From an uncultured Actinomycetes bacterium (GTDB lineage Bacteria; Actinomycetota; Actinomycetes; S36-B12): a DNA stretch of 7,505 bases. This document shows positions 1-6,634 of this stretch, piece by piece. The DNA is taken from contig CALFIA010000052.1 in assembly GCA_937876275.1 (NCBI GenBank), positions 1 to 7,505 of the forward strand, in the 5' to 3' direction. Position 1 is the first letter of the stretch. Each line of letters starts with the position of its first letter. Below the pieces are notes generated by a model. That model had not been told where the DNA came from. It saw only the letters and a program-made list of their open reading frames with translations, and ran no database searches. The position numbers and the translations under genes are program-made.

Positions 1-571
1 AGACGCCGTCGACGCCCTTGGCCATAAGTACGACCTCGGCGCCCACCTCAAGCGCGCGTTGCGCGGCTGTCGTATCGGTGGAGAAGTAGGGCTGTCCTAA
101 GCCTGCACCGAAGATGACGACGCGACCCTTCTCAAGATGTCGGATGGCGCGACGGGGCACGTAGGGCTCTGCAACCTGCCCCATGGTGATGGCGGTCTGC
201 ACGCGAGTCTCGACTCCCGCCTTCTCGCAGAAATCCTGAAGGGCGAGACAGTTGATGACTGTGCCGAGCATGCCCATGTAGTCAGCGCGTGCACGATCAA
301 TACCGCGCTCGGCCAGTTGCGCACCCCGGAAATAGTTGCCACCGCCGATCACGACGGCTACCTCGGTGCCGCCACGCACGACATCTGCAATCTGCGAGGC
401 GATAGAACCGACGAAGTCAGGGTCAATGCCCAAACCCTCGCCACCGGCGAAAGCCTCGCCGGAGAGCTTGAGGAGCACTCGACTCCAGCCACCCTCGGGT
501 GCGCTGGGCCAGGTGTCGATGGTGCCGTCCAGGGACGGCTGAACGGCGCCGGAGGAGCTATGTGGTGACAT
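1..571 (-). CDS. pyrH: UMP kinase (uridylate kinase), 5' part, cut by window edge
   Basis: Cytoplasmic enzyme that phosphorylates UMP to UDP with ATP, in pyrimidine nucleotide synthesis; the bacterial enzyme is a hexamer of the amino-acid-kinase fold. I translated 190 codons from the ATG at 571-569; the C-terminal part lies left of the window. Visible family motifs are LLKLSGEAF (about 33-41, phosphate-binding loop), VVIGGGNYFRG (73-83), RADYMGMLGTVIN (95-107, UMP-binding region) and GAGLGQPYFSTDT (155-167). About 30 residues precede the first conserved strand; such polar N-terminal extensions are common in actinobacterial PyrH. The start is supported by AGGAGGG at 579-585, 7 nt upstream. The gene follows tsf by 31 nt in the same direction, so it is probably cotranscribed with rpsB-tsf, as in many bacteria (then usually frr). 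No promoter is visible in the gap. Confidence 0.96.
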   Translation of the reverse strand, partial: MSPHSSSGAVQPSLDGTIDTWPSAPEGGWSRVLLKLSGEAFAGGEGLGIDPDFVGSIASQIADVVRGGTEVAVVIGGGNYFRGAQLAERGIDRARADYMGMLGTVINCLALQDFCEKAGVETRVQTAITMGQVAEPYVPRRAIRHLEKGRVVIFGAGLGQPYFSTDTTAAQRALEVGAEVVLMAKGVDGV

Positions 572-578
572 TGAAATT

Positions 579-585
579 CCCTCCT
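579..585 (-). promoter_or_regulatory. Ribosome binding site of pyrH
   Basis: On the minus strand this reads AGGAGGG, 7 nt before the ATG at 571-569. It decides the pyrH start, which lies upstream of the conserved kinase fold and gives a non-conserved N-terminal extension of about 30 residues. Confidence 0.8.
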
Positions 586-602
586 GCGCCGTTCAGTCGA
601 CC

Positions 603-1421
603 TTAAGCCTGGCCTGCCTCGAAACGGGCGAAGCCCGTGACAGCCGTGTTCGCGTCGGCAAGAACCTGAGCGACCGACTTCTTGTTATCGACCACGCTCG
701 GCTGCTCCAGGAGGACGGTGTCCTTGAAGTAGCTGTTCACGCGACCTTCGACGATCTTGGGAAGGGCAGCCTCGGGCTTGCCCTCCTCCTTGGCTGTTGC
801 CTCGGCGATGCGGCGCTCGTTCTCGACGGTCTCCGCGGGCACCTGCTCGCGAGTGACGTACATCGGTCGCATGGCGGCAATCTGCATGGCGATGCCACGA
901 GCTGCCTCCTCGTCACCGGTGTACTCGACGATGACGCCGACCTGCGGGGGCAGATCGGATGAACGGCGGTGCAGATAGAGCGCGGTCGGGGCGGCGAAGG
1001 TGGCCACCCGACCGAGCTCGAGCTTCTCGCCAATGACGCCGGCGAGTTCGGCGATTGCCGCGTTCACCGTGCGACCGTCGGCGATGGTCACGTCGCCTAG
1101 AGCTGCTGCGTCGTTGGCGCCCACGCCCGCTGCGGCCGCGGCCACAGCATTTGCCAGACCCTGGAAGTCGTCGCCCTTGGCCACGAAGTCGGTCTCGCAG
1201 AGAAGCTCGACCAGCGTGTTGCCACTCGCAGCAACAATGCCGTTCGAGGCCGTGCGCTCAGCACCGCGCTTGGCGGCCTTTGCTGCACCGGAGATGCGCA
1301 GGATCTCGACAGCCTTGTCGAAGTCACCCCCGGACTCCTCGAGAGCCTTCTTGCACTCCATCATGCCCGCGGACGTTGCGTCGCGGAGCTTCTTTACATC
1401 GGCGGCAGCGATAGTTGCCAT
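603..1421 (-). CDS. tsf: Translation elongation factor Ts
   Basis: EF-Ts is the cytoplasmic guanine-nucleotide exchange factor that releases GDP from EF-Tu during elongation. The protein has 272 residues, typical for Actinobacteria and shorter than the E. coli protein (about 283). Residues 1-50 form the UBA-like N-terminal domain, with VKKLRDATSAGMMECKKAL matching the family signature. TDFVA at 77-81 is the conserved motif contacting the EF-Tu G domain. The rest is the dimerisation core, including VEYTGDEEAARGIAMQIAA and a C-terminal KIVEGRVNSYFKDTVLLEQ segment typical of the family. The ATG at 1421-1419 is preceded by GGAGGA (1433-1438), 11 nt away and slightly long but the only good site. 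The gene sits 36 nt after rpsB and 31 nt before pyrH. The rpsB-tsf pairing is nearly universal; cotranscription from the rpsB promoter is inferred. Confidence 0.98.
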   Translation of the reverse strand: MATIAAADVKKLRDATSAGMMECKKALEESGGDFDKAVEILRISGAAKAAKRGAERTASNGIVAASGNTLVELLCETDFVAKGDDFQGLANAVAAAAAGVGANDAAALGDVTIADGRTVNAAIAELAGVIGEKLELGRVATFAAPTALYLHRRSSDLPPQVGVIVEYTGDEEAARGIAMQIAAMRPMYVTREQVPAETVENERRIAEATAKEEGKPEAALPKIVEGRVNSYFKDTVLLEQPSVVDNKKSVAQVLADANTAVTGFARFEAGQA

Positions 1422-1457
1422 GAGTGTGTTATTCCTCCAGGAAGAAGTGTCAGAAGA

Positions 1458-2279
1458 TCAGGCTTCGGGTGCGGCTTCGACGACGGCCTCGACAACGGCC
1501 TCGGCGACAACCTCAGCCTCTGCACCGGCAAGAAGCTCGCGCTCCCACTCGGCCAGCGGCTCGACGACCTCGGTTGCAGTGGAGCGACCGGCGCGGGCAA
1601 TGAGACCCTCGGCCACGGCATCAGCGATCACGCGGGTGAGCAGTGCCACCGAGCGGATTGCGTCGTCGTTGCCCGGGATCGGGAAGTCGACCTCGTCGGG
1701 ATCGCAGTTGGTGTCGAGCACGGCAATGACCGGGATACCCAGCTTGCGTGCCTCGCCGACGGCGATGTGCTCCTTCTTGGTGTCGACAACCCAGATGGCG
1801 CTGGGAATCTTGCTCATCTCGCGAATACCGCCGAGGGTCTTGGCGAGCTTGTCGCGCTCACGGCGAAGGACGAGCAGCTCCTTCTTGGTGAGGCCGGACT
1901 TCGCGACGTCATCGAAATCGATGAGCTCGAGCTCCTTGAGGCGCTGAAGGCGCTTGTGAACGGTCGAGAAGTTGGTGAGCATGCCGCCCAGCCAGCGGTG
2001 GTTGACGTAGGGCATGCCCACGCGGGTCGCCTGCTCGGCGATGGCTTCCTGGCCCTGCTTCTTGGTGCCGACGAACATGACGGAACCGCCATGAGCCACG
2101 GTCTCCTTGACGAAGTCGTAGGCGCGATCGATGAAGCCGAGCGACTGCTGCAGATCGATGATGTAAATGCCGTTGCGCTCGGTGAAGATGAATCGCTTCA
2201 TCTTGGGGTTCCAGCGACGGGTCTGGTGCCCGAAGTGAACGCCGCTTTCGAGCAGCTGGCGCATGGTGACGACGGCCAT
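1458..2279 (-). CDS. rpsB: 30S ribosomal protein S2
   Basis: Structural protein of the small ribosomal subunit, on the back of the 30S between head and body, near S1 where S1 is present. It has 273 residues. The start MAVVTMRQLLESGVHFGHQ matches the family N-terminus, followed by RRWNPKMKRFIF (21-32), FVGTKKQGQEA (69-79), NHRWLGGMLTN (93-103) and the C-terminal signature VDTKKEHIAVGEARKLGIP (165-183) with DTNCDPDEVDFPIPGNDDAIRS after it. Residues from about 232 form a non-conserved tail rich in Ala, Glu and Val with short repeats (VVAEAVVEAVVEAA). Start choice: the ATG at 2279-2277 has AGAAGGGG at 2285-2292, while Met6 has no comparable site. It is the first gene of the minus-strand run rpsB-tsf-pyrH. 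A strong hairpin just ahead of the ribosome binding site may allow regulation by S2 or another factor (inference). Confidence 0.98.
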   Translation of the reverse strand: MAVVTMRQLLESGVHFGHQTRRWNPKMKRFIFTERNGIYIIDLQQSLGFIDRAYDFVKETVAHGGSVMFVGTKKQGQEAIAEQATRVGMPYVNHRWLGGMLTNFSTVHKRLQRLKELELIDFDDVAKSGLTKKELLVLRRERDKLAKTLGGIREMSKIPSAIWVVDTKKEHIAVGEARKLGIPVIAVLDTNCDPDEVDFPIPGNDDAIRSVALLTRVIADAVAEGLIARAGRSTATEVVEPLAEWERELLAGAEAEVVAEAVVEAVVEAAPEA

Positions 2280-2297
2280 GATGGCCCCTTCTTTCTG

Positions 2298-2321
2298 GCG
2301 CGCAGGGCAAGCCCGACGCGC
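2298..2321 (-). promoter_or_regulatory. Hairpin in the rpsB leader, just upstream of the ribosome binding site
   Basis: As minus-strand RNA it reads GCGCG, UC, GGG, CUUG, CCC, UG, CGCGC: a 5-bp outer stem, a small internal loop (one U-G wobble and one C-U mismatch) and a 3-bp inner stem closed by a CUUG tetraloop, a known stable loop type. It ends 5 nt before the rpsB Shine-Dalgarno (2285-2292). Ribosomal protein S2 is known to repress rpsB-tsf in E. coli through the leader, so an autogenous role is possible, but I do not recognise this hairpin as a described motif. Confidence 0.4.
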
Positions 2322-2449
2322 ATCGGTTCAAGGCAGTAGCCGGGTGGCCGTGCCCCTTGGTCCTCGCGGGTGGCGCCCACCGAGATGGGACCGTGCGACC
2401 TGCGATCCGGCGAGCCGGCTGCGGACCTGTGAATTTCCCCCGGGCAGGC

Positions 2450-2513
2450 CCGGTGGGATAGCCCAAGTCTAGGGGGTTCAGGCGAGTGCTCCGACCAGCG
2501 GCTATCCCCACGG
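2450..2513. repeat. Imperfect inverted repeat with 14-nt arms in the divergent region
   Basis: The left arm (2450-2463) is CCGGTGGGATAGCC. The right arm (2500-2513) is GGCTATCCCCACGG, whose reverse complement CCGTGGGGATAGCC matches the left arm at 12 of 14 positions, including nine in a row (GGGATAGCC). The arms flank 36 nt that contain the best minus-strand -10-like hexamer. The spacing and symmetry between two divergent genes suggest an operator or paired promoter elements, but function is not shown. Confidence 0.45.
2466..2471 (-). promoter_or_regulatory. Possible -10 element for rpsB-tsf-pyrH
   Basis: The minus strand reads TAGACT, matching the TAnnnT pattern common in actinobacterial housekeeping promoters. 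It would place transcription start about 180 nt before rpsB, leaving a long structured leader. The -35 position (about 17-18 nt upstream) has only a poor match (TCGGAG or GTCGGA), so this is a weak candidate. Confidence 0.2.
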
Positions 2514-2525
2514 TGCCCGAGGATC

Positions 2526-2548
2526 CCCAGGGCGAGACTGGCCCTGGG
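2526..2548. repeat. Perfect 8-bp inverted repeat (hairpin) upstream of the M23-like gene
   Basis: CCCAGGGC (2526-2533) and GCCCTGGG (2541-2548) are exact reverse complements around a 7-nt loop, GAGACTG. The stem is very stable on either strand. There is no following T-run on either side, so it is not a standard intrinsic terminator. It lies 31 nt before the M23-like start and could be an operator or part of its leader RNA. Confidence 0.5.
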
Positions 2549-2561
2549 CTCTCGCCAGCCT

Positions 2562-2575
2562 CCACGAGATCGTGG
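2562..2575. repeat. Short inverted repeat abutting the M23-like start codon
   Basis: CCACGA (2562-2567) and TCGTGG (2570-2575) are exact reverse complements with a 2-nt centre (GA). It ends 4 nt before the ATG at 2580, where a ribosome binding site would normally be. This could be a dyad operator or a hairpin affecting initiation; an arrangement by chance is also possible at this length. Confidence 0.35.
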
Positions 2576-2579
2576 TCAG

Positions 2580-3035
2580 ATGTCGATCTGGGCGATGATC
2601 CCCCTGTTGGTGGCCTTCGATTGGGTTCCCCCGGTCCCCCTCGCGCTCGTTCAGGCTGAATTCCGGCCAGCTGCCGCTTACGGCTCGGGACACCGCGGAA
2701 TGGACCTTTCAGCCGCGCCTGGCAGTGCCGTTCGGGCGGTTGCCGAGGCGACCGTCGCCGTAGCCGGCCCCGTTGCCGGGAAGCCGGTGATAGTCCTCCT
2801 GGTCGAGGACCCGACCCTGGGCCGAGTCAGGGTCACCTACGAACCAGTCATTCCCGAGGTCGACGTCGGCGATCTCGTGCGAGCCGGGCAACAGATCGGC
2901 ACTCTGGCGGCCGGCGGCGGTCACTGCGGCCACCCGCCGCACTGCCTCCATCTGGGAATCAAGCAGAACGGTCGATACATGAATCCGGCGCCACTGATCA
3001 GCTCAGGGCGAGTGGTGTTGAAGCCGCTTTCCTAA
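2580..3035 (+). CDS. Small LytM/M23-family protein, probably exported and catalytically degenerate
   Basis: The protein has 151 residues. Residues 3-25 are largely hydrophobic and end near LVQA, resembling a signal peptide or anchor although there is no basic N-terminal region. From about residue 28 it is a compact M23 (LytM) domain: GHRGMDL gives H38 and D42, and HCLHLG gives H124, equivalent to the three zinc ligands of LytM. The two catalytic histidines seem absent: the YxH position reads TYEPV (Pro89) and the first His of HxH is Cys122, although His121 lies next to it. Cys116 and Cys122 could pair in an oxidising compartment. Active M23 enzymes cut peptidoglycan cross-bridges; this one may bind cell wall or regulate another hydrolase (inference). 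It is divergent from rpsB, the place of M. tuberculosis Rv2891. The ATG is the first possible start after an in-frame stop at 2430-2432, but has no Shine-Dalgarno. Confidence 0.85.
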   Translation: MSIWAMIPLLVAFDWVPPVPLALVQAEFRPAAAYGSGHRGMDLSAAPGSAVRAVAEATVAVAGPVAGKPVIVLLVEDPTLGRVRVTYEPVIPEVDVGDLVRAGQQIGTLAAGGGHCGHPPHCLHLGIKQNGRYMNPAPLISSGRVVLKPLS

Positions 3036-4015
3036 CTCTCGGACTTCACCGAGCGCGGATGCGCCTGGACGAATGTCGCTCGGAGCCGTTCCACTGACAC
3101 ATGCGTGTACCTCTGGGTCGTGGCCAAAGACGAATGCCCGAGTAACTCCTGCACAGCACGCAGATCAGCGCCACCCTCAAGCACGTGAGTCGCAGCGCTA
3201 TGACGCAGGGCATGCGGCGAGATGCTCGCTACCCCCGCCTGACCTGTGAGCCGATGGACGCTCTCACGGACAGTGCGCGGATCAATGCGCCCACCACGAG
3301 CGCCGAGAAAGGCCGCCTGCCCACTTCGGCTCCCGACAAGTTCGTTGCGAATGCTCAGCCAGTCTGTGACCGCGCGCGAGGCAGGCAACCCGAACGGGAC
3401 CACTCGCTGCTTGTCACCCTTGCCGGTTACCCGAACTGTGCGCCGATCGAGATCCAGATCACGGATATCGATTGCGCAGAGTTCCGACACGCGAATACCC
3501 GTGGCGTAGAGCAATTCGATGATCGCGCGATCACGAACAGCAAGCGGTGCACCATCGTCACTCGCTACTGCCGCGTGCTCCATGACGCGCTTCGCTGCAG
3601 ATTGATCAAGCACTGTCGGAAGATGCGTACCTGCCTTGGGGCTCGCTAGTCGCTCCCCCGGATCCGAGTCCATCAATCCGCGACGAGTGCACCACGCGGT
3701 GAAGGCGCGGACCGATGCGGCACGCCTCGCGACCGTGGCGCGCGACCTGCCATCACGTGTCAAGGTGGCCAGCCAATTCCTGAGCAGAGCCAAGGTGATG
3801 CCCTCAGGCGTCGTGACCTCTCGGGAAGCAACGAATTCGCACAATGACCGAGCGTCCCCGACGTAGGCGCGCACTGTATGTGCGCTTCGACCACGTTCAT
3901 CACGAAGATGCGATTCAAAGCCCACGCATGCCTCACCGAGAGCTGCGGGCAACTCGTTGCAGGCATCAGGCGCGGCGGACATGCCCACATGGTCGCAGTC
4001 CGGCGTACGTGTCAC
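3032..4015 (-). CDS. xerC: Tyrosine recombinase, XerC type
   Basis: Xer recombinases resolve chromosome dimers at dif near the terminus, usually as a XerC/XerD pair acting with FtsK. The product has 327 residues. The N-terminal SAM-like core-binding domain spans about 28-115 (FESHLRDERGRSAHTVRAY) and the catalytic domain about 135-320. The complete active site is visible: Arg175 (ATGIRVSEL), Lys199 (TGKGDKQR), His268 and Arg271 (HALRHSAATH), His294 (LLGHSS) and the nucleophile Tyr303 (QRYTHVS). The GTG at 4015-4013 lies 3 nt after the dprA stop; an ATG at 3982 (Met12) is also possible, as neither has a clear Shine-Dalgarno and the first 20 residues are not conserved. It is the last gene of yraN-comM-dprA-xerC, so translational coupling is likely. 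Location beside dprA and rpsB favours XerC over an integrase; no att site or phage gene is present. Confidence 0.93.
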   Translation of the reverse strand: MTRTPDCDHVGMSAAPDACNELPAALGEACVGFESHLRDERGRSAHTVRAYVGDARSLCEFVASREVTTPEGITLALLRNWLATLTRDGRSRATVARRAASVRAFTAWCTRRGLMDSDPGERLASPKAGTHLPTVLDQSAAKRVMEHAAVASDDGAPLAVRDRAIIELLYATGIRVSELCAIDIRDLDLDRRTVRVTGKGDKQRVVPFGLPASRAVTDWLSIRNELVGSRSGQAAFLGARGGRIDPRTVRESVHRLTGQAGVASISPHALRHSAATHVLEGGADLRAVQELLGHSSLATTQRYTHVSVERLRATFVQAHPRSVKSES

Positions 4016-4018
4016 GGC

Positions 4019-5119
4019 TCAGGCGCGCCGCACCCAGCCATTGCCATGAGCCTGCACGAACCCGGCCAAACTCAGGGCTCCCAATGCAGTGAGCAATTGC
4101 TGCACGGTCAGACCACTCGCTAACCGGAGATCATCAAGGGTGACCACGCCAGAGGCCGGAAGGAGATCTCGTACGCGACTTTGATCTGCATTCAGCGAAT
4201 CAGCGGGGATCATCACAGCCTCGCGGGCCGCACGGTTGCGCTTGTCGGACAGGGCCAGAGCCTCTCCGGCGGGAAGTAGGCACTCGAGCACGTCAGCCGA
4301 TGCACCAACCAGTACTGCTCCACTTTCGCGCACAAGGTGGTGACATCCGGCGGACATCATCGAGGTCACCGGCCCGGGAACCGCAAGCACATGTCGATTG
4401 AGTCGCGATGCGACATTTGCTGTCGCCGTAGTGCCCGAACGAAGGGCCGCTTCGACCACTACCGTCGCCTGGGTGAGCGCGGCAATAATGCGATTGCGAG
4501 TTAAGAAGCGTTGACGACGAGCAGGCTCACCGAGCGGTGACTCACTGATGATGAGACCTTCATCAGCGATGCGGGCGATCAGTTGCTCATGTGCTCGCGG
4601 GTAGACCACGTCAGCGCCACTGGCGAGAACGGCAATGGTGAGGCCGTCAACGGCCAAGGCGCCACGATGTGCGGCAGCATCGACACCAAAGGCGGCGCCC
4701 GACACAACCGTGACGTGCTCACTCGCGAGGTCGGCCGACCAGTCTCGAGCCACGCCCAGGCCGTAGGTGGTTGCTGCCCGAGCTCCGACGATGGCGGCAC
4801 TTCGGACACAGGCGAGTCGCACGTGAGCCGCGCCTTGCACCCACAACGCATAAGGGCGGGCTTCGCCGAGATCGTCGAGCTGTCGCGGCCATTCGGGTTC
4901 GTCTCTGGTGATGATGCGCATGCCCAGCCGATCGGCCTTCGACTCCATCTCATCGACATTGGTGGAATCCAGGCGTGCTGTGATCGCTTCATTCGACTCT
5001 CGAAGCATCTCGACCGCGCCTACTTCACCAAGATCGGCGATGATTCGACCGACTCGCGCATCGGCAGGTTCAACTGCGTGGGCAAGCCGAATGCATGCGG
5101 TACGAGGCGTCTCACTCAC
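4019..5119 (-). CDS. dprA: DNA-processing protein DprA (Smf)
   Basis: DprA binds incoming single-stranded DNA and loads RecA during natural transformation; it is also widespread in bacteria not known to be competent. From the GTG at 5119-5117 the product has 366 residues, a normal length. After an N-terminal helical region comes the Rossmann-like DprA core: IVGARAATTYG (110-120), VSGAAFGVDAAAHRGAL (139-154), RFLTRNRIIAAL (204-215, family RNRII motif), VVVEA (219-223), RSGTTATA (227-234) and AVPG (246-249). The last 60 residues look like the DprA winged-helix domain (VTLDDLRLASGLTVQQLLTAL). The frame is open further upstream to 5209, but that stretch lies inside comM and has no family resemblance. 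The GTG overlaps the comM TGA as GTGA, with a GGGGGAG run about a dozen bases before it, so coupling is very likely. xerC follows after 3 nt. Confidence 0.95.
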   Translation of the reverse strand: MSETPRTACIRLAHAVEPADARVGRIIADLGEVGAVEMLRESNEAITARLDSTNVDEMESKADRLGMRIITRDEPEWPRQLDDLGEARPYALWVQGAAHVRLACVRSAAIVGARAATTYGLGVARDWSADLASEHVTVVSGAAFGVDAAAHRGALAVDGLTIAVLASGADVVYPRAHEQLIARIADEGLIISESPLGEPARRQRFLTRNRIIAALTQATVVVEAALRSGTTATANVASRLNRHVLAVPGPVTSMMSAGCHHLVRESGAVLVGASADVLECLLPAGEALALSDKRNRAAREAVMIPADSLNADQSRVRDLLPASGVVTLDDLRLASGLTVQQLLTALGALSLAGFVQAHGNGWVRRA

Positions 5120-6633
5120 CGAGAGACCATCTCCCCCCGCAGTCCAAGTGCCGTGGAGACGTGGTCGACATTCGGACGGTCGGCTCCAAGACAATCGGCA
5201 ATTGACCACGCCACTCGGAGCACTCGATCGGATCCGCGGAGACTGAGCGAGCCCTGCTCCGCTCGACGCAACATCTCCACGGCATCGCTCGTGGGCGCAA
5301 AGGCGTCACGAAGCGCTCTCGTCGGAATCGCGGAATTGACTGACCATTCGCAGTTCTTGAACCGATAGGCGGCCCGACTACGTGCCTCCACAACTCTCGC
5401 CGCAACCACTGGACTTGACTCCTCGACTGACGCCGAGATCATTTCGGCCTCAGTCGGGCGGGTAACCACGACTCGGACATCCACTCGATCCATGAGCGGT
5501 CCGGAAAGCCGCTCGGCGTACCGACGGCGAGTCATCGAGGTGCACGTGCAGAGCTCACCGCGCCCGATGGCATTGCCGCACGGGCAGGGGTTGGACGCGA
5601 GGATTAATTGAAAGCGTGCAGGCAGTTCGATCACACCCGCGGCTCGAGTCACCATGATGGAACCGGTCTCCAACGGTTCGCGCATAGCTTCGAGTACATG
5701 GCGAGAGAATTCCGGCGCCTCGTCCATGAACAGAACTCCCCCATGGGCCATGGTCAGGACTCCAGGAGTCACCTGGCGGCCGCGAGCCGTACCGGTCATA
5801 GATGGCGGTGTCGCCGAGTGATGAGGTGCGGCCAATGGAGGTCGTGTCACAAGCCCGTCGCCGGCCGAAAGCCGACCGGCCAACGAGTGAATCGTCGTGA
5901 CGTCGATGGCGTCGCTGTCGTCGAGATCGGGCAGCAATCCCGGAAGCCGTCTCGCGAGAAGGGTCTTACCGACACCTGGCGCCCCGAGCATCGACACGTG
6001 GTGACCGCCCACCGCGGCTATCTCGAGGGCGAATTTTGCGTACGCATGGCCACGGACGTCGGCAAGATCGGGGTCTGGATCAGCAGCGGTCGGTGAGGCA
6101 AATTCCGGCATGGCAGCTGAAAGTTCGCGACCTGCAAGAACATCAATGAGGTGCACAAGATCGCGAACAATGATCACGGTGAGACCCGGAATGGTCGATA
6201 CCTCGCGAGCATTGTCGGAACTCACGACCACGGTAGTGAGCCCGCTGCGTCGAGCGGCTGCAGCGGCAGCGATCGCGCCTCGCACGCCCCTCACCGAACC
6301 ATCGAGCCCTAGTTCGCCAATGTAGGCGTACTCCTCGCGCACAGGTGCCTGCTCTGTGGCCGCGAGGATCGCCGCTGCAATAGCAAGATCGATTCCGGAG
6401 CCCTGCTTGGGAAGATCCGCCGGCGATAGCGCAATCGTCATGCGCGCACTCGGCCACTGCGCACCACTATTGGAGAACGCCGAGCGAATTCGCCAACGGG
6501 ACTCCCCGATCGTCGTATCGGCAAGACCGATGACACCCACGGAGGGAAGCCCTTGGGCGATGTCGACCTCAATCCGAACTCGCTCACCTGTGACGCCGTT
6601 GAGGACGAATCCCCACGCGTGCGCGGTGGTCAT
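5116..6633 (-). CDS. comM: YifB/ComM family Mg-chelatase-like AAA+ ATPase
   Basis: ComM is a hexameric AAA+ helicase that promotes branch migration when donor DNA integrates during transformation; relatives occur widely in non-competent bacteria. The product has 505 residues, normal for the family. Residues about 15-165 are the Lon/S5-like N-terminal domain, with ALSPADLPKQGSGIDL at 68-83. The ATPase carries Walker A GAPGVGKT (217-224), Walker B VLFMDEAPEF (300-309) and SNPCPCG (347-353), the start of a CxC-x9-CxC cluster (Cys350, 352, 362, 364) that might bind metal. DRVDVRV (382-388) and SLSLRGSDRVLRVAWSIAD (462-480) are the family C-terminal motifs, the latter holding the sensor-2 arginine region. 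Start choice: ATG at 6633-6631 has GGAG 9 nt upstream, whereas the TTG at 6642 would leave no spacing. It begins 1 nt after the yraN stop and overlaps dprA by 4 nt. Confidence 0.95.
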   Translation of the reverse strand: MTTAHAWGFVLNGVTGERVRIEVDIAQGLPSVGVIGLADTTIGESRWRIRSAFSNSGAQWPSARMTIALSPADLPKQGSGIDLAIAAAILAATEQAPVREEYAYIGELGLDGSVRGVRGAIAAAAAARRSGLTTVVVSSDNAREVSTIPGLTVIIVRDLVHLIDVLAGRELSAAMPEFASPTAADPDPDLADVRGHAYAKFALEIAAVGGHHVSMLGAPGVGKTLLARRLPGLLPDLDDSDAIDVTTIHSLAGRLSAGDGLVTRPPLAAPHHSATPPSMTGTARGRQVTPGVLTMAHGGVLFMDEAPEFSRHVLEAMREPLETGSIMVTRAAGVIELPARFQLILASNPCPCGNAIGRGELCTCTSMTRRRYAERLSGPLMDRVDVRVVVTRPTEAEMISASVEESSPVVAARVVEARSRAAYRFKNCEWSVNSAIPTRALRDAFAPTSDAVEMLRRAEQGSLSLRGSDRVLRVAWSIADCLGADRPNVDHVSTALGLRGEMVSR

Positions 6634-6634
6634 G

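Larger units (their letters stand above)
2280..2579. other. Divergent intergenic region between rpsB and the M23-like gene
   Basis: These 300 nt separate two divergently oriented genes and must hold the promoter for rpsB-tsf-pyrH and probably one for the M23-like gene. I see no convincing coding region: the open frames here have no recognisable protein and no good ribosome binding site. The content I can support is several inverted repeats (2298-2321, 2450-2513, 2526-2548, 2562-2575) and weak promoter-like elements. GC-rich short hairpins also occur at about 2438-2451 (CCGGG/CCCGG) and 2407-2418 (CCGG/CCGG). None has a T-run, so I do not call intrinsic terminators. Confidence 0.7.

Noticed and set aside
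137..568. Plus-strand open frame of 143 codons opposite pyrH
   Set aside because: Antisense shadow of the conserved kinase; low-information sequence with no recognisable domain.
1458..1585. Repetitive Ala/Glu/Val codons at the 3' end of rpsB as a DNA repeat or frameshift site
   Set aside because: The frame is intact to its stop and such acidic, alanine-rich S2 tails are common in Actinobacteria.
1000..1947. Long plus-strand open frame of 315 codons opposite tsf and rpsB
   Set aside because: It is a Ser/Ala/Arg-rich antisense shadow of two certain genes, with no motif of its own, and crosses their boundary.
2407..2451. GC-rich short hairpins (CCGGG/CCCGG and CCGG/CCGG) as intrinsic terminators
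   Set aside because: No T-run follows on either strand and no gene ends here; both neighbours start at this region.
3032..4015. The tyrosine recombinase as a phage or island integrase
   Set aside because: Its place at the end of the dprA operon, its size and XerC-like motifs, and the absence of att repeats or tRNA favour a chromosomal Xer protein.
5120..5209. Upstream extension of dprA by 30 codons
   Set aside because: It lies wholly within comM, has no similarity to DprA N-termini, and the GTG at 5119 forms a classic 4-nt overlap with the comM stop.
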